NCBI GenBank assembly: GCA_964349065.1
Contig: CAYGEY010000007.1
Location: forward strand, 1 to 40,607
Origin: CAYGEY01 sp964349065
GTDB lineage: Bacteria > Patescibacteriota > Gracilibacteria > 1-14-2-50-48-13
Reading direction: 5' to 3'
Length of the DNA stretch: 40,607 nt
Made by a program: the position numbers and the translations under genes. The notes below the pieces were generated by a model that had not been told where the DNA came from, ran no database searches, and saw nothing but the letters and a program-made list of their open reading frames with translations. This document shows, in pieces, positions 26,565 through 34,491 of this stretch; position 1 is the first letter of the stretch; every line of letters starts with the position of its first letter.

Positions 26565-28667
26565 ATGAAAACAATTCAAAACATAGTAAGGGTACACAAA
26601 AAACTGATGATTGCATTAGGGCTAATCGTAAGTTCATTGGCTGTTATTCTGGCAGTGCTGCTGATAAATAATAAGATTTCTCTCCTTTCAAATATTTTCA
26701 TAGGGACAAAAGAATATTATTATGTAGATGCTGGACTGTATATGTCAGAGGAAAGAAAGGATGTGAATAACAATCTCAATTTACTGGCAAGCACCGGTGT
26801 GTTATTGAAATCTGACAACCTCCTTCGTAATGGGGCTTTCTTAGTGGATCTACAATTTAGTAACAGCAAAGGCGATGGACTTAAGCAAGTTTCAGCTATT
26901 GGTGGTATACTGCGGTATAATCCCGATGAACTTTCTCTCAAAAACGGAACCTCTGATCTTACAATCCCTAATAGTACTGTAGAAATAGATAAAGATTTAA
27001 CGACAATTGTGAAAGACAGTAGCGGAAAAGAGAAAGGGTTACTATATTTCTTAGTGAGAAAGAAATCCGGTTATATTCAAAATGGTGATAAATTTTTTAC
27101 ACTGCAACTGACTGCAAATACTGCTAAAAGTGAATATAGTATTGCATTGGATACGGTTCGATTAGTCTCTCTGGCAGCCGACAACTCTGATACAAGTGTA
27201 TTTCTGGATAGTAAGGAGACCGCAGGGATAAGTAATCGTCCACTGGTGATCACTAGGGCTGAAGAACGTATTGAACGATCAGAGCAAATTGCCCCCGAAG
27301 GAAAACGTATATATGAGGATTATTTTGACGGGAACGGGAGAAAACTCCGCACAATTATTTTGTACTATGATACAAAGGGACGAGTGTATATGAAGGTCAT
27401 TCGTTTTCCTGATGGCCGGGAGGAGAAGGAAACATATATAATTTTGGAGGATGGAACAATTATTACAAATCCGGGAGGAAACAGTACAAATACAGATACA
27501 AGTCCAAAGAATGCATTTAATCTCACATCTGAAGATGGGATTTTTGAGGTCCGCGCAGGAACTGGAGCGATACTCAATGGAATGAGTATTTATGTAAGAA
27601 CTATTGATCTTACCGGAGCTCTTCTCCCACAGGGGTTTACTGCACTCAATAACAAGGGATATGAAGTAATCGGAGTAACCCTCAGTGACAATAAAGAGTT
27701 TTTTAAAACTCTGAATCCGATAGATTATTTAGTTCATATGCCGGCAATAGCAAAGCTATTAAACAAGTCGTACAATCCAGGTGATCTTGAGCTTTATTAC
27801 ATTAACAGAACAGACAAAAACTGGCTTCAAGTTAAAAAGTTGTATGATATTGATCCGACGATAGCTAAATTAGATGATACTCCGCATAATGCGTATCGAG
27901 CGTATTCACTAGGTATTTATGCGGTAGGAGGCAAGACGGTAGGAAACACAAATCCGGTCAATGTCATTCCTGATCCGTTTCTTAATTTAGTACCGAAAAC
28001 AGAACCGGACACATTTCAAAAACCATCTTCTACTCCTGGGACAACTCCGGTAAAAAGGGTTTGTACTCCAGCAGATCAGTTTCTGGATATTGCCGGTCAC
28101 TGGGGCGAGTTACATATTGAATCCGCGCGAATCAAGTGTATCATAGGTGGGAAAAGTCCTGGAATTTTTGAGCCGAATACTCCCATCACAAGAGCGGAAT
28201 TAACCAAGATTGTTGTGAATGCGTTTGATGTTCCTTTATTTGAGGAACAAACATCATTCTTTTCAGATGTAGATTTATATTCATGGTATGCTCAGTTTGT
28301 CTCTGCTGCATATAGAGCGGGGATGGTAGAGGGGTATAATGACGGAAAATTTCATCCGAATCAATACATAAATCGTGCAGAAGCATTAAAAATTATATTA
28401 GAGGCTGGAGTAACTGTGAAAATGAATTCGCCAAAAAAGATTTCAGATTCGTATGCGCTATGGAGGTATATTTATCCTGACTTTCAATACGTTATATTTA
28501 AAGATGTGGCAGTCAATGAATGGTATTCTCCGTATGTTTTTTATGGAGAAAATAATGGAATTGTTGAAGGATATACTGTGCGCGGAGTAAAAGTATTTAA
28601 ACCGGGAAATAATATCACTAGGGCAGAGGCTGTGAAAATAATTATGGAAATGATCAAAGATCTCTAG
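26565..28667 (+). CDS. Membrane-tethered cohesin-like SLH protein (unit 3)
   Basis: 700 aa from the ATG at 26565. A longer frame from 26493 would overlap the previous gene and carry a poor N-terminus, and the promoter at 26541-26546 supports the shorter form. Membrane segment at about 14-34; shared motif DAGLYMS... STGVLLKSD; cohesin-like region about 88-225 (IGGILRYNPDELSL, FFTLQLTA); YwqK/MORN-like repeats about 244-300 (YFDGNGRKLRTI, YYDTKGRVYMKV); ZU5-like domain about 320-470; Pro/Thr-rich linker; three SLH motifs about 502-700 (EGYNDGKFHPNQYINRAEA). The domain order is the same as in its two paralogues, with a shorter repeat region. It is inferred to bind the 588-aa product through cohesin-dockerin-like contact. 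Confidence 0.83.
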   Translation: MKTIQNIVRVHKKLMIALGLIVSSLAVILAVLLINNKISLLSNIFIGTKEYYYVDAGLYMSEERKDVNNNLNLLASTGVLLKSDNLLRNGAFLVDLQFSNSKGDGLKQVSAIGGILRYNPDELSLKNGTSDLTIPNSTVEIDKDLTTIVKDSSGKEKGLLYFLVRKKSGYIQNGDKFFTLQLTANTAKSEYSIALDTVRLVSLAADNSDTSVFLDSKETAGISNRPLVITRAEERIERSEQIAPEGKRIYEDYFDGNGRKLRTIILYYDTKGRVYMKVIRFPDGREEKETYIILEDGTIITNPGGNSTNTDTSPKNAFNLTSEDGIFEVRAGTGAILNGMSIYVRTIDLTGALLPQGFTALNNKGYEVIGVTLSDNKEFFKTLNPIDYLVHMPAIAKLLNKSYNPGDLELYYINRTDKNWLQVKKLYDIDPTIAKLDDTPHNAYRAYSLGIYAVGGKTVGNTNPVNVIPDPFLNLVPKTEPDTFQKPSSTPGTTPVKRVCTPADQFLDIAGHWGELHIESARIKCIIGGKSPGIFEPNTPITRAELTKIVVNAFDVPLFEEQTSFFSDVDLYSWYAQFVSAAYRAGMVEGYNDGKFHPNQYINRAEALKIILEAGVTVKMNSPKKISDSYALWRYIYPDFQYVIFKDVAVNEWYSPYVFYGENNGIVEGYTVRGVKVFKPGNNITRAEAVKIIMEMIKDL

Positions 28668-28718
28668 GTATTTTTAAAAATTCCTGTACACTTGCAACAT
28701 CTAATTTTACCTCAAAAT

Positions 28719-30458
28719 ATGAAAAATATTTACTTGAAAGGAGTATTGACCGCACTGATATTAGCCGGATTGTGTACTGCCAACACATATGCATATGATG
28801 GACCCGGAATTTTGCAAAGCATGAATATCATCCAAGGACGTGGTGAAACAAAAGATTTGGCTTTGGATCAGCCTATTAATAGAGCAGAGTTGATGAAAGT
28901 GATCGTAGATAGTGTACTTGCTGGCTCCCCGGATGTAGCTTTAAATTCTAATTGTTTTACAGATGTAACGAATGAGTGGTTTGCAAAATATGTATGTTTT
29001 GGAGCGTTCCATGGCTATGTATCAGGTTACCCTGACGGTAATTTTCATGCAGGAAAGCTTGTTACACATGCAGAAGCATTGAAAATCGTGAATGAGGTCT
29101 TTGCTCTCGGTGCTGAGAAATATCAAACGTCGAGTACTAATCTCTGGTATATTCCGTATTACAAAAATGCAGTTGCATATAATTTACTTTCGGCAGATTC
29201 ATTACGCACATCAGATGATTTTTCAAAACCCATAACAAGAGGAGAGGTATTTGAATATATAGCGCGCGCACTTGCAACTTCCGAGTCATCAAGAGAAGAT
29301 TTTTCCAGTGAATTATATGATGCACTTCGATTAAAATCATTGTCAGTAAATACGATGAATACTTTGACTGAAGATGAAAAGCTATTTCTTAAAGTATTAA
29401 AAAACCAAATTGATTATGGATACAGCCCCCAGACATCAAGTGGATCTATGATGTTTGATATGTCCGGAACTGACTTTGGGACACCGATTGCACTTGGATT
29501 TCAGGGGACTGTTAATACTAAAGTGAGTGGCTCAACAGAATCACTCGATGGTGAAGAGGTTACAGCTTCATTATTACTGAAGTTCGACGGCCCTATATCT
29601 ATATTTGGTTCCACAGATACGGCAAATGTCGATGAAAGGGTGCAGTTTATTATTAGAGTTGGATTGACCGCTCAATATAAAGCTGGGTCTGCTGTGTATG
29701 TCCGTCTTGATGATTTTAAAATAGTTGAGGCAAAAGCAAATGTGGTTATTAGAGCTGGTTTATATGAAATAGAAACACAGGCACAAAAATTTAAAGGCGT
29801 TTGGTATTCTTGGGATATCCCGGCTGATGTGAAAGCAATCATGGGAAATGGTCTTACACCGAATGAAATGAAAGCAAGTGCATCATTTGTACGATTACTG
29901 GAGGTGGCGATGGCAAAAACCCCAGCACCGATATTTGATATTGTATCTACAACAAATGGGGATGATATTGTTTTGAGCATATCGTTAAATCCTGATAGTC
30001 TTAGTGAATTGATCCTCTCGATTATGGAAAGCACTGACCCAACACAGTTTCGAAATACAAATACATATGAATTACGAAACTCCTTAAAACGAAATATGAC
30101 TGTAGTTAGAGATGTTTTGCACAAGCTACATTTAGCACTGACAACAAAACAAAGCGATCAGAAAATATATAGTCTCAATTCAGGACTTGATGTGTATACA
30201 TTTGTTCCAGAACCAAATTCTACTGTAAACCTAAGTTTTGATGCTAAGAACAGCATGTCTTATCCGACAGAGGTCATAATTAAATTCCCGACAGAGTCCC
30301 TCCCGCTTCAAAGTTTGTTTGATGCATTTACGGCTGGTGCTATGGTCAATGATTGGAATGTTTTGAAGTTTGTAAAAAATATGGGGACGTATGGAGCAAG
30401 TACTCAAAGTGATCTACGACCTGCATATATTAAAGTGTTAGACAATTTACTCAACTAA
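28719..30458 (+). CDS. SLH protein with unknown beta-rich C-terminal domain
   Basis: 579 aa from the ATG at 28719, which gives a proper signal peptide (GLCTANTYA). The upstream TTG at 28692 would add nine residues that do not fit. Three SLH motifs occupy about 25-195, one typical (SGYPDGNFHAGKLVTHAEA) and two degenerate. A short helical link follows, then about 340 residues of beta-rich sequence that I do not recognise (for example FVPEPNSTVNLSFDAKN). Unlike the three cohesin-like paralogues it has SLH at the N-terminus and no cohesin-like part. It starts 51 bases after the unit-3 SLH gene and may be co-transcribed. Transcription probably ends at the palindromic element directly after its stop codon. 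Confidence 0.85.
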   Translation: MKNIYLKGVLTALILAGLCTANTYAYDGPGILQSMNIIQGRGETKDLALDQPINRAELMKVIVDSVLAGSPDVALNSNCFTDVTNEWFAKYVCFGAFHGYVSGYPDGNFHAGKLVTHAEALKIVNEVFALGAEKYQTSSTNLWYIPYYKNAVAYNLLSADSLRTSDDFSKPITRGEVFEYIARALATSESSREDFSSELYDALRLKSLSVNTMNTLTEDEKLFLKVLKNQIDYGYSPQTSSGSMMFDMSGTDFGTPIALGFQGTVNTKVSGSTESLDGEEVTASLLLKFDGPISIFGSTDTANVDERVQFIIRVGLTAQYKAGSAVYVRLDDFKIVEAKANVVIRAGLYEIETQAQKFKGVWYSWDIPADVKAIMGNGLTPNEMKASASFVRLLEVAMAKTPAPIFDIVSTTNGDDIVLSISLNPDSLSELILSIMESTDPTQFRNTNTYELRNSLKRNMTVVRDVLHKLHLALTTKQSDQKIYSLNSGLDVYTFVPEPNSTVNLSFDAKNSMSYPTEVIIKFPTESLPLQSLFDAFTAGAMVNDWNVLKFVKNMGTYGASTQSDLRPAYIKVLDNLLN

Positions 30459-30578
30459 GGAAATCCTGATAACTGTATATTTCTTCGTCGTCATCGTCAT
30501 TCGTTCCGAACTAGTAAATAAATACAGTTACGTCTCTCATTCCTTGACTCCTTGAACTATACTATTTATCAGGATTCC
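30459..30578. repeat. Palindromic element family B, copy 1
   Basis: Outer arms are GGAAATCCTGATAA (30459-30472) and TTATCAGGATTCC (30566-30578), 13 bp with one bulged A. They enclose a 93-base core that aligns with the 93-base core of copy 2 (31771-31863). Core positions 5-35 are identical in both copies and the last third is nearly so. Inside, AACTAGTA and TACAGTT can pair. The left arm begins right after the stop of the SLH gene; the right arm contains the last codons and the TGA of convergent grx. It probably serves as a bidirectional terminator or structured RNA. Confidence 0.85.
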
Positions 30579-30829
30579 TCTAAACTTTGGTTTAAAATTT
30601 CTTTGAGACTTCCATTTTCAAGAAATGCATGGAAATCATCACAGCCTCCAATAGCCAGAAAGATCTGCGGCACGGTAGAACGTCCGGAGATCTTTTTCAT
30701 TTCCTCCAGCTTTTCTACATTATCCGAAACTTCAATTTCTAGATATTCAATCCCTTCTTTGTGCATTGTATCTTTTGCTTTGGCGCAATAGGGACAATAT
30801 TGTTTTGAATAGATTATTGCTCTTTTCAT
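30569..30829 (-). CDS. grxC: Glutaredoxin
   Basis: 86 aa, the normal length for a class I dithiol glutaredoxin. The active site CPYC is at residues 12-15 (SKQYCPYCAKAKD), the cis-proline is in STVPQIF and the GGCDD glutathione-binding loop follows. It reduces disulfides with glutathione or a related thiol in the cytoplasm. The 3' end overlaps the right arm of palindromic element B1, so the last codons also form part of a hairpin. The stop is TGA. It is divergent from era, 57 bases apart. The exact subfamily name is a best guess. Confidence 0.88.
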   Translation of the reverse strand: MKRAIIYSKQYCPYCAKAKDTMHKEGIEYLEIEVSDNVEKLEEMKKISGRSTVPQIFLAIGGCDDFHAFLENGSLKEILNQSLEES

Positions 30830-30886
30830 ACTTGCGTAAATTAAGAAATGTAAGTACCATACCTAAAGTATATAGCTTTTAAAAAT

Positions 30887-31756
30887 ATGACCAAGAAAAA
30901 ATCAGGTTTTGTAGCAATTATAGGACGGCCAAATGTGGGGAAATCGACGTTGATGAACACCATCCTCGGGAAAAAAATCGCGATTGTTTCACATGTACCG
31001 CAAACAACGCGAAATACAATTAGGGGAATATATACCAAAGATGATGCGCAGATTGTGTTTCTGGATACTCCCGGTATTCATGAAAGTGCCAAGATGTTTA
31101 ATAAGATTTTATCCAGCCAAGCTATTACAAGTATTGGAGAGGCTGATATGATTTTGTATATGGTGGATGTGACTCGGCCGTTTGGTCAGGAGGAGGAGAT
31201 AATCGTGGATATGCTTTTAAAAGCAAAAAAGCCGGTAATTTTGGCGTATAACAAAGTAGATGTGAAAGGAAGTAAGGTCGCCGAAAACTCTATATTTCTA
31301 AGGGATAAATTTAAAGATTTCCCTGCGGTTACTGAACATTTTATTTCCGCTCTTAAAAACTCGTATGTGGATGAGTTGATGGATACGATTTTAGATAAAC
31401 TTCCTGAAGGTGAATTCTATTATCCCGAGGGGATGTACACGGATATGGCTATTGATTTCCAGGTCTCCGAGCTAATTCGTGAGAGTATTTTGCATTTATC
31501 GTATGAAGAAGTCCCACATGCCACCAAGGTCGAAGTGAAACATATTGATGATGACAGTCTCAAACTTATTTCCATTTATGCGGATATTTTAGTTGAACGT
31601 GAGGGGCAAAAAGGAATCATGGTCGGGAAAGGAGCCTCCAAACTAAAAGAGATCGGGATTCAGAGTCGCCAAAAATTGGAAGATCTTTTTAATAAGAAGG
31701 TATTTTTGAAATTACAGGTAAAGGTGGATGAGAACTGGAGAGCGAAGATGTTCTAA
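30887..31756 (+). CDS. era: GTPase Era
   Basis: 289 aa, the usual size. G1 is GRPNVGKST, switch I QTTRNTIRG, G3 DTPGIH, G4 NKVD and G5 SALKNS (more often SA-x-x-G). The C-terminal KH domain has the loop VGKGASKLKEIG. Era binds the 3' end of 16S rRNA and assists 30S subunit maturation. The ATG is preceded by an A/T-rich leader without Shine-Dalgarno. The TAA stop is itself part of the left arm of element B2, a perfect 16-bp stem that should terminate transcription. Confidence 0.95.
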   Translation: MTKKKSGFVAIIGRPNVGKSTLMNTILGKKIAIVSHVPQTTRNTIRGIYTKDDAQIVFLDTPGIHESAKMFNKILSSQAITSIGEADMILYMVDVTRPFGQEEEIIVDMLLKAKKPVILAYNKVDVKGSKVAENSIFLRDKFKDFPAVTEHFISALKNSYVDELMDTILDKLPEGEFYYPEGMYTDMAIDFQVSELIRESILHLSYEEVPHATKVEVKHIDDDSLKLISIYADILVEREGQKGIMVGKGASKLKEIGIQSRQKLEDLFNKKVFLKLQVKVDENWRAKMF

Positions 31757-31879
31757 AAAATCTCTAAAACATGCATATTTCTTCGTCGTCATCGTCATTC
31801 GTTCCTCGCAGTAGTTATCACTACAGCTGCGTCACTCACTTCTCGACTCCTTGAACTATACAAGTTTTAGAGATTTTTT
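31755..31879. repeat. Palindromic element family B, copy 2
   Basis: Outer arms AAAAAATCTCTAAAAC (31755-31770) and GTTTTAGAGATTTTTT (31864-31879) are a perfect 16-bp inverted repeat that includes the last bases of the era stop codon. The 93-base core equals copy 1 in length and matches it over positions 5-35 and the last third. The inner loop region differs, but CGCAG and CTGCG again pair. The outer arms are unrelated in sequence to those of copy 1. A-run and T-run at the ends suit termination in both directions. Confidence 0.88.
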
Positions 31880-31880
31880 A

Positions 31881-31967
31881 GCATGAATACATAAATGTGC
31901 TAAGCCTCGATCTCTTGTCGTAACGAACGTGAAGACAATGGAGAGGCGTGCACTTTATGTTTCATGC
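31881..31967 (+). repeat. Palindromic element family A, copy 2
   Basis: Outer arms GCATGAATACATAAATGTGC (31881-31900) and GCACTTTATGTTTCATGC (31950-31967) pair with small bulges. The inner hairpin is TTGTC (31915-31919), loop GTAACGAACGTGAA (31920-31933), GACAA (31934-31938). The element starts one base after element B2, so the era-lysS convergent gap is filled by two different palindromes in tandem. lysS stops 14 bases later on the other strand. Confidence 0.85.
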
Positions 31968-31980
31968 GGTCATCTTGAAC

Positions 31981-33504
31981 CTACTCATCTTCTTCATTCG
32001 CCTCAGGCCTCATCAGCGGAAATAACACCACATCTCTCAGATTCTCTGATTGTGTCAAAATAGCAACGATCCGGTCTATCCCCATCCCAAAACCTGAAAT
32101 CGGTGGCATACCGTATTCCATTGCTTTGATATAATCATCGTCTTTTGAATGTGCCTCATGATCGCCCTCATTCTTGGCCATAGCTTGTGCATCAAATCGC
32201 TCTGCTTGATCTTGAGGATCTACCAACTCTGAATATGCATTGACGATCTCCCACGTCCCTACAACAAGCTGGAATCGATCAACTGAGTTTGGATTTGTAT
32301 CATTCTTCCGAGCAAGGGGAGAGAGCTCAATTGGATGTCCTGTAACAAATGTAGGATGAATGAGTTTTGGTCTTGATACAGACTTATACAAGTGATCGAC
32401 CATGTTTCCAAATCCGAGATTATCGAGTTTTTCAATATGAATTTTCTTGTCTTTAATCGCCTTCATTAATTTTTCTTTTGTATTCTCGTTCCCAATATCA
32501 ATTCCAGAATCTTTTAATATGAGTTCCCTCAAAGTGACTCTCGGCCATGAGGGGGTAAAATCTACACTATGCACATTCCCGTCTCGATCAAGAATATCGA
32601 TCTTCATATCCATACCCAAGGACTTAAAAATGTACGTAAACATCTTCTCAGTGAACGCAATGTTGTCCTCAAAATTCCAATACGCTCCATAATGCTCCAG
32701 CATCGTAAAATCCTGCAAATGACTTGGATCAATCCCTTCATTTCGAAAGATTCTTCCGATTTCAAACACCTTTTCAAATCCGCCGATAATGCATTCCTTG
32801 AGATATGTTTCCGGTGCAATTCGTAGAAATACATCTGTATCTAATGCTCTATGATGAGTAATAAATGGCGTTGCAAGAGCTCCCGAAGCACTATTAGTCA
32901 ATACTGGTGTTTCTACCTCTATAAAATTCTCAGACCAATAAAACTCACGCAAATACCGAATAAAGTTAGATCGAAACTCAAACCGTTTTTTTGTATCCGG
33001 ATTTGCAATGAGGTCCAAGTATCTCTGACGATATAATTTTTCTTTATCAACAAGTCCATGATACTTCTCAGGAAGGGGACGAAGCGCCTTACCGAGAAAT
33101 GTATATTCACTCACAAGCAAAGTTATCTCTCCATGTTTCGTTAAAAATAAATCTCCTTTAACTCCGATGAAATCCCCGATGTCCATTTTCTTTTGCAAGA
33201 AAACATATGCATCTTTTCCTATGACATCCTGCATAAACGCTAACTGTATTTTCCCCGAGTCATCCAAGAGATGCGCGAATGAGAGCTTCCCGTGCTCACG
33301 AAACATGGTAAGTCTTCCTGCGAGTGAATATGTTGATTTTGGCTCAGCTTTTAATTCTTCTACATCACAAACTTTTTTATCTTTTAACAATTCCTGTGTT
33401 TGATGCGACTTCTCATAGCGTTCCGGATAAGCTTGCACACCCATTTCTTGTAAATCTGCTAATTTTTTCTTTCTTTCATCAAATTCGTGGAGTGGAGCTG
33501 TCAT
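31981..33504 (-). CDS. lysS: Lysyl-tRNA synthetase, class II
   Basis: 507 aa. The N-terminal OB-fold anticodon-binding domain (about 50-150) is followed by the class II catalytic domain. Motif 1 region VETPVLTNSASGALATPF, motif 2 FEIGRIFRNEGID with the ending DFTMLE, and motif 3 GFGMGIDRI are all present. The enzyme charges tRNA-Lys. It starts 31 bases after uppP on the same strand, so the two form an operon. The 3' end runs into palindromic element A2. The short acidic tail (EANEEDE) is not unusual. Confidence 0.96.
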   Translation of the reverse strand: MTAPLHEFDERKKKLADLQEMGVQAYPERYEKSHQTQELLKDKKVCDVEELKAEPKSTYSLAGRLTMFREHGKLSFAHLLDDSGKIQLAFMQDVIGKDAYVFLQKKMDIGDFIGVKGDLFLTKHGEITLLVSEYTFLGKALRPLPEKYHGLVDKEKLYRQRYLDLIANPDTKKRFEFRSNFIRYLREFYWSENFIEVETPVLTNSASGALATPFITHHRALDTDVFLRIAPETYLKECIIGGFEKVFEIGRIFRNEGIDPSHLQDFTMLEHYGAYWNFEDNIAFTEKMFTYIFKSLGMDMKIDILDRDGNVHSVDFTPSWPRVTLRELILKDSGIDIGNENTKEKLMKAIKDKKIHIEKLDNLGFGNMVDHLYKSVSRPKLIHPTFVTGHPIELSPLARKNDTNPNSVDRFQLVVGTWEIVNAYSELVDPQDQAERFDAQAMAKNEGDHEAHSKDDDYIKAMEYGMPPISGFGMGIDRIVAILTQSENLRDVVLFPLMRPEANEEDE

Positions 33505-33535
33505 ACATTATCAATAAAAATAAACCGGCAATATG

Positions 33536-34381
33536 TTAACGTAAAAATGCGAAGAGTGAAATACAAAGTGCAAGAAGTATGCGGTAGATCACAAATGAAG
33601 TTACAGTGTGTTTTTGTAGAAATGAAATGAGGAATGCAATCACAAGGTAGCCGGAGATAAACGATGAGATAAATCCTGCGAGAAAATATATGATGGTTGG
33701 CATATCCATAGTTATACTATAGAGATCCTTGAGTTTAAATAAACCTGCCAGAATTGTGATTGGAGTGCCTAATAAAAATGAAAATCTTGCTGCATTTTCT
33801 CGTGTATATCCTAGGAACATACCTGCCGTCATAGTTGATCCTGATCTGGAGACCCCCGGGATAAGTGCAACCATTTGCATAAGGCCGATGATGCATGCAT
33901 CTTTGAGATTCATGCTAGAGAGAGTTTTCTTTTTCTTTCCGTATTTGTCTGCGAGGAAAAGTAGCACTCCAAAAAATATTAGTGTAAAAGATACAACATA
34001 AATTGTTTTGGATAAATTTTCCTGTGAGAAGAGAGATTCTATTTGTTTATCAAATAAAAACCCGATAATCCCGGCAGGCAGTATTCCTAAAATCACTCCT
34101 AGTGTGAGAGTACGAGTTTCATGTAGATCTTCTTTTTTTGTAAACGACTTTGGTGCAAGAACACTCTTTGCCATACGCAAAAAGTCTTTCCAGAAGAATA
34201 ACAATAGCGCAGCGGCAGTACCTAAATGAAGGGAAGTATCAAATACAAGTCCTGGAGTCTCCCATCCAAAAAGCCATGGTACTATGGTAAGATGCGCGCT
34301 CGAACTAACGGGCAGAAATTCAGTGAGCCCCTGGACTATACCCAGGGCGATTGCTTGGAGAATATGAAGAAAAAGATCCAT
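33536..34381 (-). CDS. uppP: Undecaprenyl-diphosphatase UppP (BacA)
   Basis: 281 aa, with about seven to eight membrane segments. The two family signatures are visible: GLTEFLPVSSSAHL near the N-terminus and PGVSRSGST in the second half. They contain the catalytic Glu, Ser and Arg residues known from the family. The enzyme recycles undecaprenyl diphosphate to the monophosphate that MurJ-dependent peptidoglycan synthesis and the sugar transferase at 2326 both need. It has its own promoter and leads an operon with lysS. Confidence 0.95.
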   Translation of the reverse strand: MDLFLHILQAIALGIVQGLTEFLPVSSSAHLTIVPWLFGWETPGLVFDTSLHLGTAAALLLFFWKDFLRMAKSVLAPKSFTKKEDLHETRTLTLGVILGILPAGIIGFLFDKQIESLFSQENLSKTIYVVSFTLIFFGVLLFLADKYGKKKKTLSSMNLKDACIIGLMQMVALIPGVSRSGSTMTAGMFLGYTRENAARFSFLLGTPITILAGLFKLKDLYSITMDMPTIIYFLAGFISSFISGYLVIAFLISFLQKHTVTSFVIYRILLALCISLFAFLR

Positions 34382-34408
34382 GAAGATAGTGTGATAAATT
34401 GTGCATTC

Positions 34409-34436
34409 ACTATAGTCACTGAAAAAAGTGGTGCAA
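34409..34436 (-). promoter_or_regulatory. Promoter of uppP-lysS
   Basis: On the minus strand TTGCAC (34436-34431), a 16-base spacer and TATAGT (34414-34409) lie 28 bases before the uppP ATG. It stands directly behind the terminator of the upstream gene. Confidence 0.55.
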
Positions 34437-34437
34437 G

Positions 34438-34471
34438 AAAAAGTTGCCCCACCTGCACATGGCGGGTGGGG
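34438..34471 (-). terminator. Terminator of the 235-aa gene
   Basis: CCCCACCTGC (34447-34456), a five-base loop and GCGGGTGGGG (34462-34471) form a GC-rich 10-bp stem with one wobble pair. Read on the minus strand it is followed by CAAC and five T (34442-34438). It ends transcription coming from 35199-34492. Confidence 0.8.
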
Positions 34472-34491
34472 GCTGTGGTGATTACTGTGTT

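Noticed and set aside
10550..28667. Polysaccharide-degrading cellulosome
   Set aside because: The cohesin/dockerin-like layout recalls cellulosomes, but I recognise no glycoside hydrolase, esterase, lyase or carbohydrate-binding module in the partners, so a degradative role is not supported by this window.
30473..30565. A short peptide gene inside element B on the minus strand, because AAGGAG stands before ATG or GTG
   Set aside because: In copy 1 the frame meets TAG after nine codons, in copy 2 TGA after 14, and the lengths between conserved blocks differ by one base, so the frame is not conserved.
30459..31967. Integron attC sites as an explanation of the palindromic elements
   Set aside because: The elements fold in a similar way, but I see no RYYYAAC/GTTRRRY boxes at the ends, no integrase, and they lie between convergent housekeeping genes rather than between promoterless cassettes.
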